In this document: piece after piece, positions 52,580-61,945 of the stretch | Layout of the letters: each line of letters opens with the position of its first letter | Position numbering within the stretch: the stretch's first letter is position 1 | Assembly: GCA_013288005.1 (NCBI GenBank) | Contig: JABDCS010000007.1 | Span: forward strand, 1-64,000 | Source of the DNA: Chlamydiota bacterium | GTDB taxonomy: Bacteria > Chlamydiota > Chlamydiia > Chlamydiales > Rhabdochlamydiaceae | Length of the DNA: 64,000 nt | Direction: 5' to 3' | Made by a program: the position numbers and the translations under genes | The notes under the pieces: model-generated | What the model saw: the letters and a program-made list of their open reading frames with translations, nothing else | What the model was told of the DNA's origin: nothing | The model's database searches: none

Positions 52580-53939
52580 CAGCTCCCAGTGTAAGACCAT
52601 ACATTCCCAGATCTTCGGAGTTCCTTACATAAACGGGAACCGTAACGCTAGTAAAGCGAGCTAACCGATTCTGATTCCACCAATATTGGGTTTCAAAACC
52701 TATATTGAGATGAAGGAATAACTGATCACATCTAAATCCACGTTTCCAGTCCACTCCTAAAGATAGTTTAGCTGTTGGAGCAATCACATGAAACTTACCT
52801 CTTAGATCAATTTGCTGAATAGTTCCTACATCAGTAACCTGATCTTGTGTCTGATGAAGCGAGAATTCTGAAACAAGTAAAGCACCTGAAACTCTTCCAT
52901 AAAGACTCAACCCTTGTCCCATGTACCAGAGCGAATCAAGTCCTGCTTCCAATCCAACACCACGAAAATCATTTGTCTGGTTTAACGTGATCGATCCCCC
53001 TACAGGTATACCACCAAAAGCAGGATTAGTGTTTTCATAAACAACCGATGCTCGTTGATCTATCCAAGCAGCTTTAAGTCCAACATTGGGATGCAAAGAA
53101 AGAGTGTCGGTCACACAATATCTTTGTCCAAGTAGAACGTCTAAAGTTTTAAAATCAATATTCCAGTTAACATTTGCTGACGTAGCAGCGCGGACGGGAA
53201 GTGTATCCTGATAATATAAAAGGGGAAATACGGTCGCATTTGTCGTTTCGTTAGTGTGCGGACGAACTTCCGTATAGGCCGCATACAAATCCCAATCATT
53301 GTCTTCGAAAAGATACCCGGCGCCTACTCTAAATCCAGATTTCCAGTCAAAAGTAGTCTTATCGCTGTGGGCTTGCTGCAGTTCTCCTGGAAGAACTTCA
53401 TTGTAATTAACAGCATATTCAGACCCACCTTCTGAGAATTTCCAATAGAGCCATTCTCCCATAATGTAAAAGCCATATTCGCTTCGAGAACAGGGGTAGC
53501 AACATTCTTTGACAACAGGTTGACACACTTCTTGTTGGCAGCAATCCATAGAAGGCTCGTCTGTATAAGATCGTTCTCCGTAATATTCTTGAGAAGGTTC
53601 TCTACCATCTTGTCGGTAGGCATTAGAATCTCTTTCTGATGGGGACAAAGGTGCAGCTCTTTCTGAATCTCTTGGAGTCGCGTAGTTTTGATCTACGGGA
53701 TCAAGTCCATCTTGAGGAACCTCAACCGTCTCTTCACCTACTAATTGCGGCTCAATTTCGTCGGAATAAGCTTGCCTAGTGGGCTTCACCCCTTGTTTTT
53801 CTAAATCTTCTTTCGCTTGTTCAAAAGCTTGATGAAGAGGATTGGTAGAAGTTTTCACCTTTCCTTCTGCAAAAAGGATCATAGGCATACAGAATGAGAT
53901 ACAAGAAACCATTAAAGAGAGACGATGAGATTTTTTCAT
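52566..53939 (-). CDS. Outer-membrane beta-barrel, Lpg1974/Legionella-MOMP-like family
   Basis: A 457-residue protein from the ATG at 53939; a TTG at 53984 would precede the signal peptide. MKKSHRLSLMVSCISFCMPM starts a Sec signal. A charged linker with a Cys cluster (MDCCQQEVCQPVVKECCYPC) follows. Then comes a barrel of alternating strands (EYGFYIMGEWLYWKFSEGG, FRVGAGYLFEDNDWDLYAAY), ending in GMYGLTLGAGLDF with a C-terminal Phe recognised by the BAM complex. The pattern matches the Legionella-type pore-forming OMPs expanded in environmental chlamydiae. The Cys cluster may allow disulfide cross-linking of the envelope. Confidence 0.82.
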   Translation of the reverse strand: MKKSHRLSLMVSCISFCMPMILFAEGKVKTSTNPLHQAFEQAKEDLEKQGVKPTRQAYSDEIEPQLVGEETVEVPQDGLDPVDQNYATPRDSERAAPLSPSERDSNAYRQDGREPSQEYYGERSYTDEPSMDCCQQEVCQPVVKECCYPCSRSEYGFYIMGEWLYWKFSEGGSEYAVNYNEVLPGELQQAHSDKTTFDWKSGFRVGAGYLFEDNDWDLYAAYTEVRPHTNETTNATVFPLLYYQDTLPVRAATSANVNWNIDFKTLDVLLGQRYCVTDTLSLHPNVGLKAAWIDQRASVVYENTNPAFGGIPVGGSITLNQTNDFRGVGLEAGLDSLWYMGQGLSLYGRVSGALLVSEFSLHQTQDQVTDVGTIQQIDLRGKFHVIAPTAKLSLGVDWKRGFRCDQLFLHLNIGFETQYWWNQNRLARFTSVTVPVYVRNSEDLGMYGLTLGAGLDF

Positions 53940-54609
53940 TTCTAATACTTGTCTAGTTAAGATAAAAATAAATCTGTACACCAAACTCGAATATAATTTC
54001 TAGGAAATAATTTACCGAAATACTCACCTGTACTCCCTCGTCGGAATATCAAGAACTAGGCTTTGGAGGATGTCCGTGAACAAGAAAGAAAAGCTGGTAG
54101 CTAGCTTCAACACTAGCTACTCGAATTTGATTTTTGGTTTTAGCAAAAACGAGAATCTACAATTCATCTTATAAAAACCAAACAGGCAACATCTAAGAGA
54201 TGTGCATTAAAAAGCTCAACAATTCGAGATAAACTTACTTTTTATACGTCCTTTTAGAAAATGTGTTCAAATAATCAATTTTAAAAAACTTAGATAGTTG
54301 AACAAGGCTAAAAGGAACTGCTCACTGGATAGCACATCTACTCCAAATCGGTGAGCGTTTTTCCCTAAGCGTCTGATTTTAATACACGGGAAATCACATA
54401 ATCTATTCCCCAACTATCTGCTTTCCTTTTTTATGCTTATTAATTCATCAAATTTTTTTATAAAAAATATATTAGTTATTTTAAATAAGGAAAATTTTGA
54501 ATAAATAATTATTGTTAGTGCAAGGGCGTGAGAAAGAAATATGCAAAAAAATAAAGGTCCAAATTAGAGGATTTCAAAAGCCTAAAATTTAGATCTAGGT
54601 AAAGGGGGA
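53940..54609. other. 670-bp AT-rich intergenic region with one perfect hairpin
   Basis: I see no open frame with start and ribosome-binding site here. GTAGCTAG, an 8-nt loop and CTAGCTAC make a perfect stem at 54097-54120, about 115 bp upstream of the outer-membrane gene. It could belong to that gene's promoter/leader or to a small RNA. The remainder is mostly A/T. Confidence 0.45.
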
Positions 54610-55365
54610 TTACAAAAGAATTTTATGGGCACGCTCTTCAAAAACTCTTATTTGGTCTTTGAGTGCATCTGTGGAAGCAAGGGCCTTTCTAAGTAACTGG
54701 ACTCTGACAAATAACTCTTTTCTTAACTTCTTTAAATCTTTAATTTCATCTCGTATTTTTTCCATATGCTTACTACATGCGTCGAAGGTTCTCTCTGCAG
54801 AACGTAATTGCTGTTGATAAGATTCAAATCTTTCTTGCTGACGAATTTTTGCAGCGGCAATCTCTTGATACGTAATGATAACAGAAAAGTCTCTTTGATC
54901 TAACATGTCACGCAATTCTCGCTCAACTCTAGGAGTCTCAAGCACATTTTCTACAGTAAGTCCACACAAGAGCAGTATTTTCGCTATTGTATCTTCCTGA
55001 TTTTGCAAGAGCTTCAATTCTTCTGTTATAGGTATGCCTTGAGCTTGGATCCTAGCAACTTCGCGGCGAGCATTGGGGAAAACATCTACTTTAAGCTTAT
55101 GTAGTCTACCGCCGATTAGCTCTAGCCTATCTGTTAACAGATTATACTCTTCCACTGCCTGCGTTTCTTTCCATTGATACGACTCTCTAGAAGGGCGATT
55201 TGCAAGCTCATTTTGCAACTTTTGCATGGCTTGTTGAATCAACTCCAGCTCTCCTTTATCCCCTTCGTCGAGTGCATCATATTTAGGCAGCAAAAACGGA
55301 GATAGAGTAAATAAAGAGGAAACTGGACTTAAGGAACCATCTAATTTTGAATATAATGTTGTCAT
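54610..55365 (-). CDS. Coiled-coil protein of unknown function
   Basis: A 251-residue protein from the ATG at 55365; a GTG four codons earlier is possible. After a Ser/Leu-rich start (SKLDGSLSPVSSLFTLSPFL) it is almost wholly helical and charged (KGELELIQQAMQKLQNELAN, RQQERFESYQQQLRSAERTF, KIRDEIKDLKKLRKELFVRV) with heptad character. It has no signal peptide. It could be a cytosolic scaffold or a type III substrate. I cannot assign a family. Confidence 0.6.
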   Translation of the reverse strand: MTTLYSKLDGSLSPVSSLFTLSPFLLPKYDALDEGDKGELELIQQAMQKLQNELANRPSRESYQWKETQAVEEYNLLTDRLELIGGRLHKLKVDVFPNARREVARIQAQGIPITEELKLLQNQEDTIAKILLLCGLTVENVLETPRVERELRDMLDQRDFSVIITYQEIAAAKIRQQERFESYQQQLRSAERTFDACSKHMEKIRDEIKDLKKLRKELFVRVQLLRKALASTDALKDQIRVFEERAHKILL

Positions 55366-55377
55366 ACTTAAAAACAC

Positions 55378-55843
55378 GAATCCTATTTTAACTTTTAACT
55401 ATAATTTATTGTTTTAATTATACTTTTTTTTATGATTAAATTAAAAGAATATAAAGCTCGACAACAAATTATTTTGTTATTGTAATAAGGGGTATAAGTA
55501 TTAACATCCTGAGACTATGCGCCAATTGTAGGTTTCTCTATTTTCGCCACATCTGCGGATTTCAGATCAGAATGGATGGATTACATATCAATTTTTTTAA
55601 AAAATACTCGATTAAGACAAAATATTATTTTAAAATAAAAAAATGGAATTAAATTAATTTTACCAAGATTTTAAACCGCATAAAATTGCACAAGCTTTTA
55701 ATCTACTATTAGTTTCTTTACTTCAAAATAGGAGGTAGGCCAGCAAAATGATTCTTGGCAAAAACTCTTTACTCTTGTTCAAAAAAAAGCCCTGCACTAG
55801 GATAGTGCCTTTCGTTTTTACCTCGATCAGGAGTATTGCATTC
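55378..55843. other. Intergenic region upstream of rpsD
   Basis: Very AT-rich up to about 55720, with no gene. An AGGAGG sits at 55730-55735, 12 nt before an ATG (55748) that is in frame with rpsD. The resulting 32-residue extension (ILGKNSLLLFKKKPCTRIVP and on) does not look like ribosomal protein S4. It may be a leader or a chance frame. Promoters for rpsD must lie here, but I cannot place them. Confidence 0.4.
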
Positions 55844-56464
55844 ATGGCTCGCTATACAGGCCCCAAAAATCGCATTGCACGCAAATTCGGTGTTAATCTC
55901 TTTGGAAGACTCCGCAACCCTCTGTTGCACAAAGCCAATCCCCCCGGTATGCACGGTGCAAAAAGAAAAAAGAAATCTGACTTCGGCATGCAGCTAGAAG
56001 AACAACAAAAACTTAAAGCGATGTACGGTATGATCAGCCATAAACAGCTGATACGCTATTACCGCGAAGCCCAGCGAGTTAAAGAAAACACTAACCATGC
56101 ATTCATTCAACAACTTGAATGCCGATTGGACAATGTAGTTTATCGCTTAAAATTAGCTCCTACAATTTTTGCTTCCCATCAACTCGTATCCCATGGACAC
56201 ATTTTGGTTAACGGAAAAAAAGTTGACCGCCGCTCTTTCCATGTGCGCCCCGGAATGGTTATTTCCATAAAGCCCGCATCACGCAATATGGAGATTGTAA
56301 AGCAATCCATCAGTAGCGGATCACGCAATCTGCCTGATTATTTCTCCTTGGATGAAAGCAATTTTTCAGGACAATTGACAATGCTTCCTTCTCCTGACCA
56401 AATTCCTCATCCTATGCCAGTAAACGTTCCGCTTATTTGCGAATTCTTAGCCCATACCTCCTAA
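55844..56464 (+). CDS. rpsD: 30S ribosomal protein S4
   Basis: A 206-residue protein that begins MARYTGPKNRIARKFGVNLF, the universal S4 N-terminus. AGGAG lies about 10 nt upstream, so the ATG at 55844 is chosen over the one at 55748. RNPLLHKANPPGMHGAKRKK, LECRLDNVVYRLKLAPT and the S4 RNA-binding domain HGHILVNGKKVDRRSFHVRP are all present. It nucleates 30S assembly on 16S rRNA and can act as an autogenous repressor. In Chlamydia nfo also neighbours rpsD. Confidence 0.97.
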   Translation: MARYTGPKNRIARKFGVNLFGRLRNPLLHKANPPGMHGAKRKKKSDFGMQLEEQQKLKAMYGMISHKQLIRYYREAQRVKENTNHAFIQQLECRLDNVVYRLKLAPTIFASHQLVSHGHILVNGKKVDRRSFHVRPGMVISIKPASRNMEIVKQSISSGSRNLPDYFSLDESNFSGQLTMLPSPDQIPHPMPVNVPLICEFLAHTS

Positions 56465-56536
56465 GGTTGGGATCGACCATGCCCTTTTAGGACATGAGAA
56501 GAAATTGCAAAATAAAAAAAGCTTATAAGTCAAAAT

Positions 56537-56557
56537 GGGCAGCATGGCTGCCCCTTT
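56537..56557 (+). terminator. rpsD terminator
   Basis: GGGCAGC, ATG and GCTGCCC form a 7-bp GC-rich stem, followed by CTTTAATT. It lies between rpsD and nfo, 20 bp before the nfo start, and would partly uncouple the two genes. Confidence 0.65.
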
Positions 56558-56577
56558 AATTATGCGGCCCGAATTTT

Positions 56578-57441
56578 ATGGAAAAATCCGCTGCAGATAA
56601 GTTATTAATCGGCGCGCATACAAGCGCTGCAGGTGGTGCGCACAATGCTCTTCTTGAGGGGCAAAAAATTGGCGCAACCACGATTCAATTTTTCACTAGC
56701 AATCAAAGACAATGGGGAAGCCGCCCTATTTCTGATCAAGAAATAGTCGCTTGGAACGAAGCGAAACAAGCTACCGGCATTCACCAAGTAATGAGCCATG
56801 ATAGTTACCTCATCAATCTAGGCTCTCCTAAAGCCGATGGGTTGGAGAAAAGTCGCGACACGTTTCGTCGTGAAATTGAACGCTGCCATAGGTTTAATAT
56901 TACCTTTCTCAATTTTCATCCCGGCGCAGCTCTAGATGGTTCACGAGAAGAATGCCTAGAGCGTATAGTCGATAGTATCTTGAGCATGGAAAGCCTCATT
57001 CATAAAGGAACGACACGCCTTCTTCTTGAAACCACAGCAGGCCAAGGAAGCTCTGTGGGAGCAAAGTTTGAAGAGTTAGGTTATATCGTACATCAGCTTC
57101 ACAAAAAAGTTCCAATAGGTGTCTGCATTGATACTTGCCACATTTTTGCTGCTGGATATGATATCCGAACAGAAGAAGCTTGGCAGGAAACGTTGGACAA
57201 ATTTGACAAAGAGATCGGCCTTACTCATTTGTATGCCATGCATCTCAATGATTCCATGAAGCCTCTAGGTTCTTGTCGTGATCGTCATGCTCCTCTGGGT
57301 GAAGGTCAAATAGGCATAGAATCCTTTAAGATCATCATGCGCCATAAGAATTTGCGGGAGCTTCCTAAATATCTTGAAACTCCGGGGGGACCTCCTCTTT
57401 GGGAAAATGAGATCGCTATGTTACGGAGATCTTTCGTATGA
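56578..57441 (+). CDS. nfo: Endonuclease IV (AP endonuclease)
   Basis: A 287-residue zinc TIM barrel. LLIGAHTSAAGGAHNALLEG is the N-terminal metal-His motif. FLNFHPGAAL, LLLETTAGQGSSVGAKFEEL, VCIDTCHIFAAGYDI and YAMHLNDSMKPLGSCRDRHA supply the zinc ligands in order. It incises DNA 5' to abasic sites. Its stop overlaps the asnS start by 4 bp (ATGA). Confidence 0.97.
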   Translation: MEKSAADKLLIGAHTSAAGGAHNALLEGQKIGATTIQFFTSNQRQWGSRPISDQEIVAWNEAKQATGIHQVMSHDSYLINLGSPKADGLEKSRDTFRREIERCHRFNITFLNFHPGAALDGSREECLERIVDSILSMESLIHKGTTRLLLETTAGQGSSVGAKFEELGYIVHQLHKKVPIGVCIDTCHIFAAGYDIRTEEAWQETLDKFDKEIGLTHLYAMHLNDSMKPLGSCRDRHAPLGEGQIGIESFKIIMRHKNLRELPKYLETPGGPPLWENEIAMLRRSFV

Positions 57442-58826
57442 AACGCTTACGTATCCGCCAGATAGAAAAATCCATGATCGGTCAATCCCACCTTATTTGC
57501 GGTTGGGTAAGAACTATGCGAGATCAAAAAAGTTTTGCCTTTGTAGAGATCAACGACGGTTCCACACTTAGCGGCCTGCAAGTTATCATCAATGCCGATC
57601 TTGCTTCTTACCAAGAGATCATACCGCAACTTACCACCGGATCTTCCGTCGCGATAGAAGGGATTTTGGTTGAAAGCCCAGGCCATAAACAGCCCTGGGA
57701 ACTCAAAGCGACTCATGTCAAGATTTTGGGAACATGTAGTGCCGATACCTACCCTCTACAAAAAAAACGGCATACTTTTGAATTTTTACGTACCATTGCA
57801 CATCTACGCCCTCGAACAAATACGCAGGGAGCTGTATTACGTGTTCGCAATGCAGTTGCATTTGCGACACATCTCTTCTTTCAAGAGCGAGGCTTTCTTT
57901 ATGTTCAGACACCCATTATTACTGCTTCAGACTGCGAAGGGGGCGGCGAACAATTCCTCGTAACAACATTGGATTTGAATAAGCCCACGCGCACAGAAAA
58001 AGGGGAAATAGATTTTTCTAAAGATTTTTTTGGCAAACCGGCTTATCTCACTGTTTCGGGCCAATTGAATGGCGAAGCCTTGGCTTGCGCGATGTCCGAT
58101 ATTTATACTTTTGGGCCTACCTTCCGAGCCGAGCACTCAACCACTCCCCGCCATCTTGCAGAATTCTGGATGATCGAGCCCGAAATGGCTTTTGCTGATC
58201 TTGAAGATAATGCAGAATGCGCAGAAAGCTATCTTCAATATGTCGTTCGCTATGTTCTCAAACATTGTAGCGAAGACCTCGCTTTTTTCGATCAATTCAT
58301 CGAAAAGGGATTATTAGAACGTCTGCGTCAAGTTGCAGAATCGTCTTTTGCACGCCTTACTTACACAGAAGCCATCGATATTCTCCAAAAATCGGGACGT
58401 AAATTTGAATTTCCTTGTGATTGGGGTAGCGATTTACAATCCGAACACGAACGCTATATTGCCGAAGAATATTGCAAAAAACCCGTAATTCTGACGGATT
58501 ACCCTAAAGAGATTAAGGCTTTCTACATGCGTTTAAACGACGATGGGAAAACGGTCAAAGCTATGGATATGCTTGTGCCTAAAATTGGCGAGCTGATCGG
58601 AGGGAGTCAACGTGAAGACCGTCTGGATGCTTTGCACGCAAGAATTGTCGAATGTAACCTCGAGCCGGAAGGCTATTGGTGGTATACACAACTCCGGGAA
58701 TATGGTTCGGTACCCCATGCAGGGTTTGGAGCAGGATTTGAACGGCTTATTCGATTCATAACAGGAATGGATAATATTCGTGATGTCATCCCCTTTCCTC
58801 GTTTTCTTAGCAACGCCGATTTCTAA
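57438..58826 (+). CDS. asnS: Asparagine-tRNA ligase
   Basis: A 462-residue class IIb synthetase. The N-terminal OB anticodon domain has [20 protein letters not shown]. Motif 2 is [20 protein letters not shown] followed by [11 protein letters not shown], which is the AsnRS form rather than AspRS. Motif 3 is [20 protein letters not shown]. It charges tRNA-Asn directly. I recall C. trachomatis lacking this enzyme and making Asn-tRNA by GatCAB transamidation, so this points to a different chlamydial lineage. Confidence 0.93.
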   Translation: MKRLRIRQIEKSMIGQSHLICGWVRTMRDQKSFAFVEINDGSTLSGLQVIINADLASYQEIIPQLTTGSSVAIEGILVESPGHKQPWELKATHVKILGTCSADTYPLQKKRHTFEFLRTIAHLRPRTNTQGAVLRVRNAVAFATHLFFQERGFLYVQTPIITASDCEGGGEQFLVTTLDLNKPTRTEKGEIDFSKDFFGKPAYLTVSGQLNGEALACAMSDIYTFGPTFRAEHSTTPRHLAEFWMIEPEMAFADLEDNAECAESYLQYVVRYVLKHCSEDLAFFDQFIEKGLLERLRQVAESSFARLTYTEAIDILQKSGRKFEFPCDWGSDLQSEHERYIAEEYCKKPVILTDYPKEIKAFYMRLNDDGKTVKAMDMLVPKIGELIGGSQREDRLDALHARIVECNLEPEGYWWYTQLREYGSVPHAGFGAGFERLIRFITGMDNIRDVIPFPRFLSNADF

Positions 58827-58889
58827 AAACGCATTCTTAAATTAGACTTTAGAAGGCGCATCAAAAAGAAATATTTCATTCTCACTCTT

Positions 58890-60080
58890 TTAGAAAAATT
58901 GCCTTTGCGTTCGCCCTAGTAACGCAGCGCCTAATCCCAAAAGTAAAGCGGCAAATGAAATGAAAAAACCAGCTTTTGGAATCATTGTCAAAGCGTAGTA
59001 AATAATTAGACCTAGAGCAAAAACTGTTATAGGACCTGCTCGCATGTGGGCTTTATGTGCTAAAAAATTAGAACCCCATGTGATGGAAAATATTTTCGCT
59101 GTATAAAAGCTCAAAATATTAATAGCGAGCAAGGCGACAGCAAATGGTGCTCCCAAAACTGTCATAAGTAACAATAAAGAGGCCAAAGGGAGAGCTATCA
59201 GAAGAACGACCCCCATACCCATCGCGCGTAAGGGAGCAGTTGAGATAATTCGATGGGCATTTTTGAGATTTCTAGGAAAGACTTTCATGATAAAAATCCC
59301 TACAACAAAAGTGAAAAGGAAGTTCATCATAAGTCCGAGGATTTTAGATCCTCTCAAGAAACGGTCAAAAACACTCCCTTCTAAATTACTAAAAAAACCA
59401 CGATGCTGTATTAATTCACCCCGAATAACAGCAGCAGGATCGATTACAGCTTTTTGATTTCCCCGATATTCTAAGTCCCCTCCGACCATTGCCTTCGAAG
59501 TCAATCGCAAACGCCCTGCAATCACATTCAATGTTTTAGCAATTTTCCCTGCTAAGCGCACATCAGTTGCCACAACGGATACTTTTCCGCCAATATCAGA
59601 ACTAATATCGGTGGTTCCTGCAAGCACAGTCATATTGCCTCGAATGACAGAAGAAGACTGCATTTGAAGACTTCCTGCAACAACAGATACATTTTTTCCT
59701 ACTTCACCACTAAATATTGCTTGACCGCCGACGAAACGCACATTGCCATGAACTTTCCCCGCTATCGTTGCACTAACGGCCGTAAGCAAAAGATCACCTA
59801 GAATCTCTCCATCGATAAAGACTTGCATCCCGGCTATATAAGCATCCCCTTCAATAGTGCCTAAAATTTCAATATTTTCGGCTGCAACATGATAGTCGCC
59901 TCCAGATACGGCTCCGATAGGCAAGGTGACAAAATCACTTTCCTCTATATCTTTGTCTGGAGGAATCTTTTTTTGATCTTGCGTTTTTACAGGCACAGAA
60001 GAAGAAGGAATCGTGTTTTCAGATCGAAGATTAGCAGTGCTAAATAAGAAAAAAGCAAAGAGAAAAATTAGCCTATGCAC
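58890..60080 (-). CDS. Bactofilin-domain membrane protein
   Basis: A 396-residue protein. It has a signal peptide (RLIFLFAFFLFSTANLRS), then about 180 residues of a regular beta-helix (VAAENIEILGTIEGDAYIAG, GDLLLTAVSATIAGKVHGNV, RGNMTVLAGTTDISSDIGGK) like bactofilins (polymer-forming DUF583). At least four membrane helices follow (LGLMMNFLFTFVVGIFIMKV and on). Cytosolic bactofilins form filaments that shape cells. This membrane-tethered version could place a beta-helical scaffold on the periplasmic side. It overlaps hemA by 13 bp. Confidence 0.82.
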   Translation of the reverse strand: MHRLIFLFAFFLFSTANLRSENTIPSSSVPVKTQDQKKIPPDKDIEESDFVTLPIGAVSGGDYHVAAENIEILGTIEGDAYIAGMQVFIDGEILGDLLLTAVSATIAGKVHGNVRFVGGQAIFSGEVGKNVSVVAGSLQMQSSSVIRGNMTVLAGTTDISSDIGGKVSVVATDVRLAGKIAKTLNVIAGRLRLTSKAMVGGDLEYRGNQKAVIDPAAVIRGELIQHRGFFSNLEGSVFDRFLRGSKILGLMMNFLFTFVVGIFIMKVFPRNLKNAHRIISTAPLRAMGMGVVLLIALPLASLLLLMTVLGAPFAVALLAINILSFYTAKIFSITWGSNFLAHKAHMRAGPITVFALGLIIYYALTMIPKAGFFISFAALLLGLGAALLGRTQRQFF

Positions 60081-61078
60081 AACAATTTCCGGTTCAGTTT
60101 TTCCTGATAGATTTCCAACTGCCTATCCACAGCTCCTATCACAAGACTGTGCGCTGCGTCTACCTCTCCAAGATGGTGCCGACGCTCAACATCGACAATT
60201 TGCGCCAGCTCTTCCATGTTGTACAGTTGAAAAGCAGGATGCCTTCCCAGGGAGGGATCGACATTCCGAGGAACACTCAAATCGAAAATAAGACCTTTAG
60301 CATTTAAGGATTTTGTCACCTGATTAGGCTCTAAAAGATAATTGTGATTCTGTGTTGCGCAAATAATTACATCCCATTCAAACCAAGACGACAGGATACC
60401 CCAATTGACAAGTTCAATACCACCTTCTTGTAATAAAGCTTCTGCCTTAGCAGGATGACGCGTACATAATGTAATTAAATAATTATGCTTAGCCCGAAAA
60501 AAAGGAATAATTTGTCGGTTAATTTGCGAATTTCCAATAAAAAGAATTCTGATTGGTTTTGATCCATAGGTTTTTTGCACGATCTGGAAAAGAACCTTTT
60601 CTAAGTTCGGCAACCCACGTGGTAGAGGAAAAGCGGAACGAACTTCCTTACTAATTTTTAGGCATTTCTGAAAAAGAAAGTGGAGACAACAAGAAATGTT
60701 CGTATGGTTAACAGCTGTCCGATAGGCCTGCTTAACCTGCATTTGAATCTCGGTCTCCGATAGAATCGCACTATCTAATCCGGCAGCGACTTTAGCTAGA
60801 TGCCAAAAACAATCCGCCCCAAAAAAAGAATAAAGCTTCTGTTCGAAAGGTTCATGAATGAACTGACGCAGCTCTGCTAGGATCATGCCATGAGCTTCTG
60901 TCAGTTCATCTGTCCCGAAATATATCTCGGTACGATTACATGTCGACAGAAGAATGGTACCTGGCATGCGATAAGAGAAATATTCAGAAGAGAAGCAAAA
61001 GCGACACGCTTTAGCTAATATTTCCCGTAAATGCAGCGAAGAGTTTTTATAGTTGATCCCTATGACGCCAACCCGCAT
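60068..61078 (-). CDS. hemA: Glutamyl-tRNA reductase
   Basis: A 336-residue protein, shorter than the usual ~420 because the C-terminal dimerisation helix is reduced, as in other chlamydiae. GVIGINYKNSSLHLRE is the N-terminus. ILLSTCNRTEIYFGTDEL holds the catalytic Cys, and AAGLDSAILSETEIQMQVKQ AY follows. RILFIGNSQINRQIIPFF is the NADPH site, with IFDLSVPRNVDPSL after it. It makes glutamate-1-semialdehyde, the first step of haem synthesis. Confidence 0.95.
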   Translation of the reverse strand: MRVGVIGINYKNSSLHLREILAKACRFCFSSEYFSYRMPGTILLSTCNRTEIYFGTDELTEAHGMILAELRQFIHEPFEQKLYSFFGADCFWHLAKVAAGLDSAILSETEIQMQVKQAYRTAVNHTNISCCLHFLFQKCLKISKEVRSAFPLPRGLPNLEKVLFQIVQKTYGSKPIRILFIGNSQINRQIIPFFRAKHNYLITLCTRHPAKAEALLQEGGIELVNWGILSSWFEWDVIICATQNHNYLLEPNQVTKSLNAKGLIFDLSVPRNVDPSLGRHPAFQLYNMEELAQIVDVERRHHLGEVDAAHSLVIGAVDRQLEIYQEKLNRKLLCIG

Positions 61079-61111
61079 GGTGCACCATATGTAAAAAGAT
61101 CCGTTTATAGC

Positions 61112-61546
61112 CTAGGAGAGACATTCCTGCAATGCTATGAAAATTACTTCTAAAGAAAAACCACGTCGCACTAGAGCGCGAATGACTTTAGCTTTTTGTT
61201 GTTCTGTAGGTTCTTTAGGCAAATGTTTAGCGAGATAAAGATGAATGTAGGAGGCATTGTTTTCTAAGGGTATAACTTCTTTAACACCTCTTTTTTGTAA
61301 TTCTAGGCGTATTCGTAAAGGCCCATATCCTTTTTTGGTCCACATGGCAATCATACGCTCTGCATGGTCTCTATCATTAACATATCCAGCTTGTTGACAC
61401 CGGAAAATAACCGCCTCAATTACCTCTTTTGAAAAACCCGCAGTGATCAGTTTTCTTTGTAACTCTGCGGAAAAATAAGCCCTGTAGGAAAGTATATTAA
61501 TTACTTTTTGCCAAGCCTTTTGTTCATCTTTGGTATCTATTGTCAC
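61112..61546 (-). CDS. recX: Regulatory protein RecX
   Basis: A 144-residue all-helical protein with three RecX repeats: ILSYRAYFSAELQRKLITAG, then GYVNDRDHAERMIAMWTKKG followed by YGPLRIRLELQKRGV, then VIRALVRRGFSLEVIFIALQ. RecX caps RecA filaments and limits recombination. It starts 68 bp from the divergent small gene at 61614 and ends 34 bp before the hemA start. Confidence 0.85.
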   Translation of the reverse strand: MTIDTKDEQKAWQKVINILSYRAYFSAELQRKLITAGFSKEVIEAVIFRCQQAGYVNDRDHAERMIAMWTKKGYGPLRIRLELQKRGVKEVIPLENNASYIHLYLAKHLPKEPTEQQKAKVIRALVRRGFSLEVIFIALQECLS

Positions 61547-61613
61547 TGTTCTTTATTTTTTTAATTGCCTAAGACATCATCATGCATTATTATTAAAATA
61601 AAATAAAGGTTAT

Positions 61614-61904
61614 ATGACAGATCCTATTTCTAACAATAGCCCCAAGGGAGGCCTTCCCGATGCACAAGATCTTATTGCTAATGTAAAACTTACCCCAAAA
61701 GATCAAAATATTCTCGATACGCCTTTTGGTAAAATGTTCGCCAAAAATGCAAAAGACGAAGATCGCACGACGCTAATTAAAGAAGTTAAAAAAGCTCTTG
61801 AACAATGGATACAATCCATAATGGATGACATGAAGCGTCAATTAAAAAAACAGGAAGAAACACAGAAAAAACTTGGCAGGTCTCTTAAAGGCCAAGATGA
61901 TTAG
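61614..61904 (+). CDS. Small hypothetical protein
   Basis: A 96-residue hydrophilic protein. The N-terminal half is low complexity with Pro/Gly/Asn. The C-terminal half (LIKEVKKALEQWIQSIMDDM followed by KRQLKKQEETQKKLGRSL) is a charged helix or coiled coil. There is no signal peptide. It lies just upstream of rluD on the same strand. A type III-related role occurred to me because of the hemA neighbourhood, but nothing here shows it. Confidence 0.6.
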   Translation: MTDPISNNSPKGGLPDAQDLIANVKLTPKDQNILDTPFGKMFAKNAKDEDRTTLIKEVKKALEQWIQSIMDDMKRQLKKQEETQKKLGRSLKGQDD

Positions 61905-61945
61905 ATTATAAGAGTATAATTCTTCAATGGTTTATACTCTTTCCA

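Noticed and set aside
55748..55843. rpsD starting at 55748
   Set aside because: The S4 family begins MARY-GPK at 55844. The extension has no resemblance to S4.
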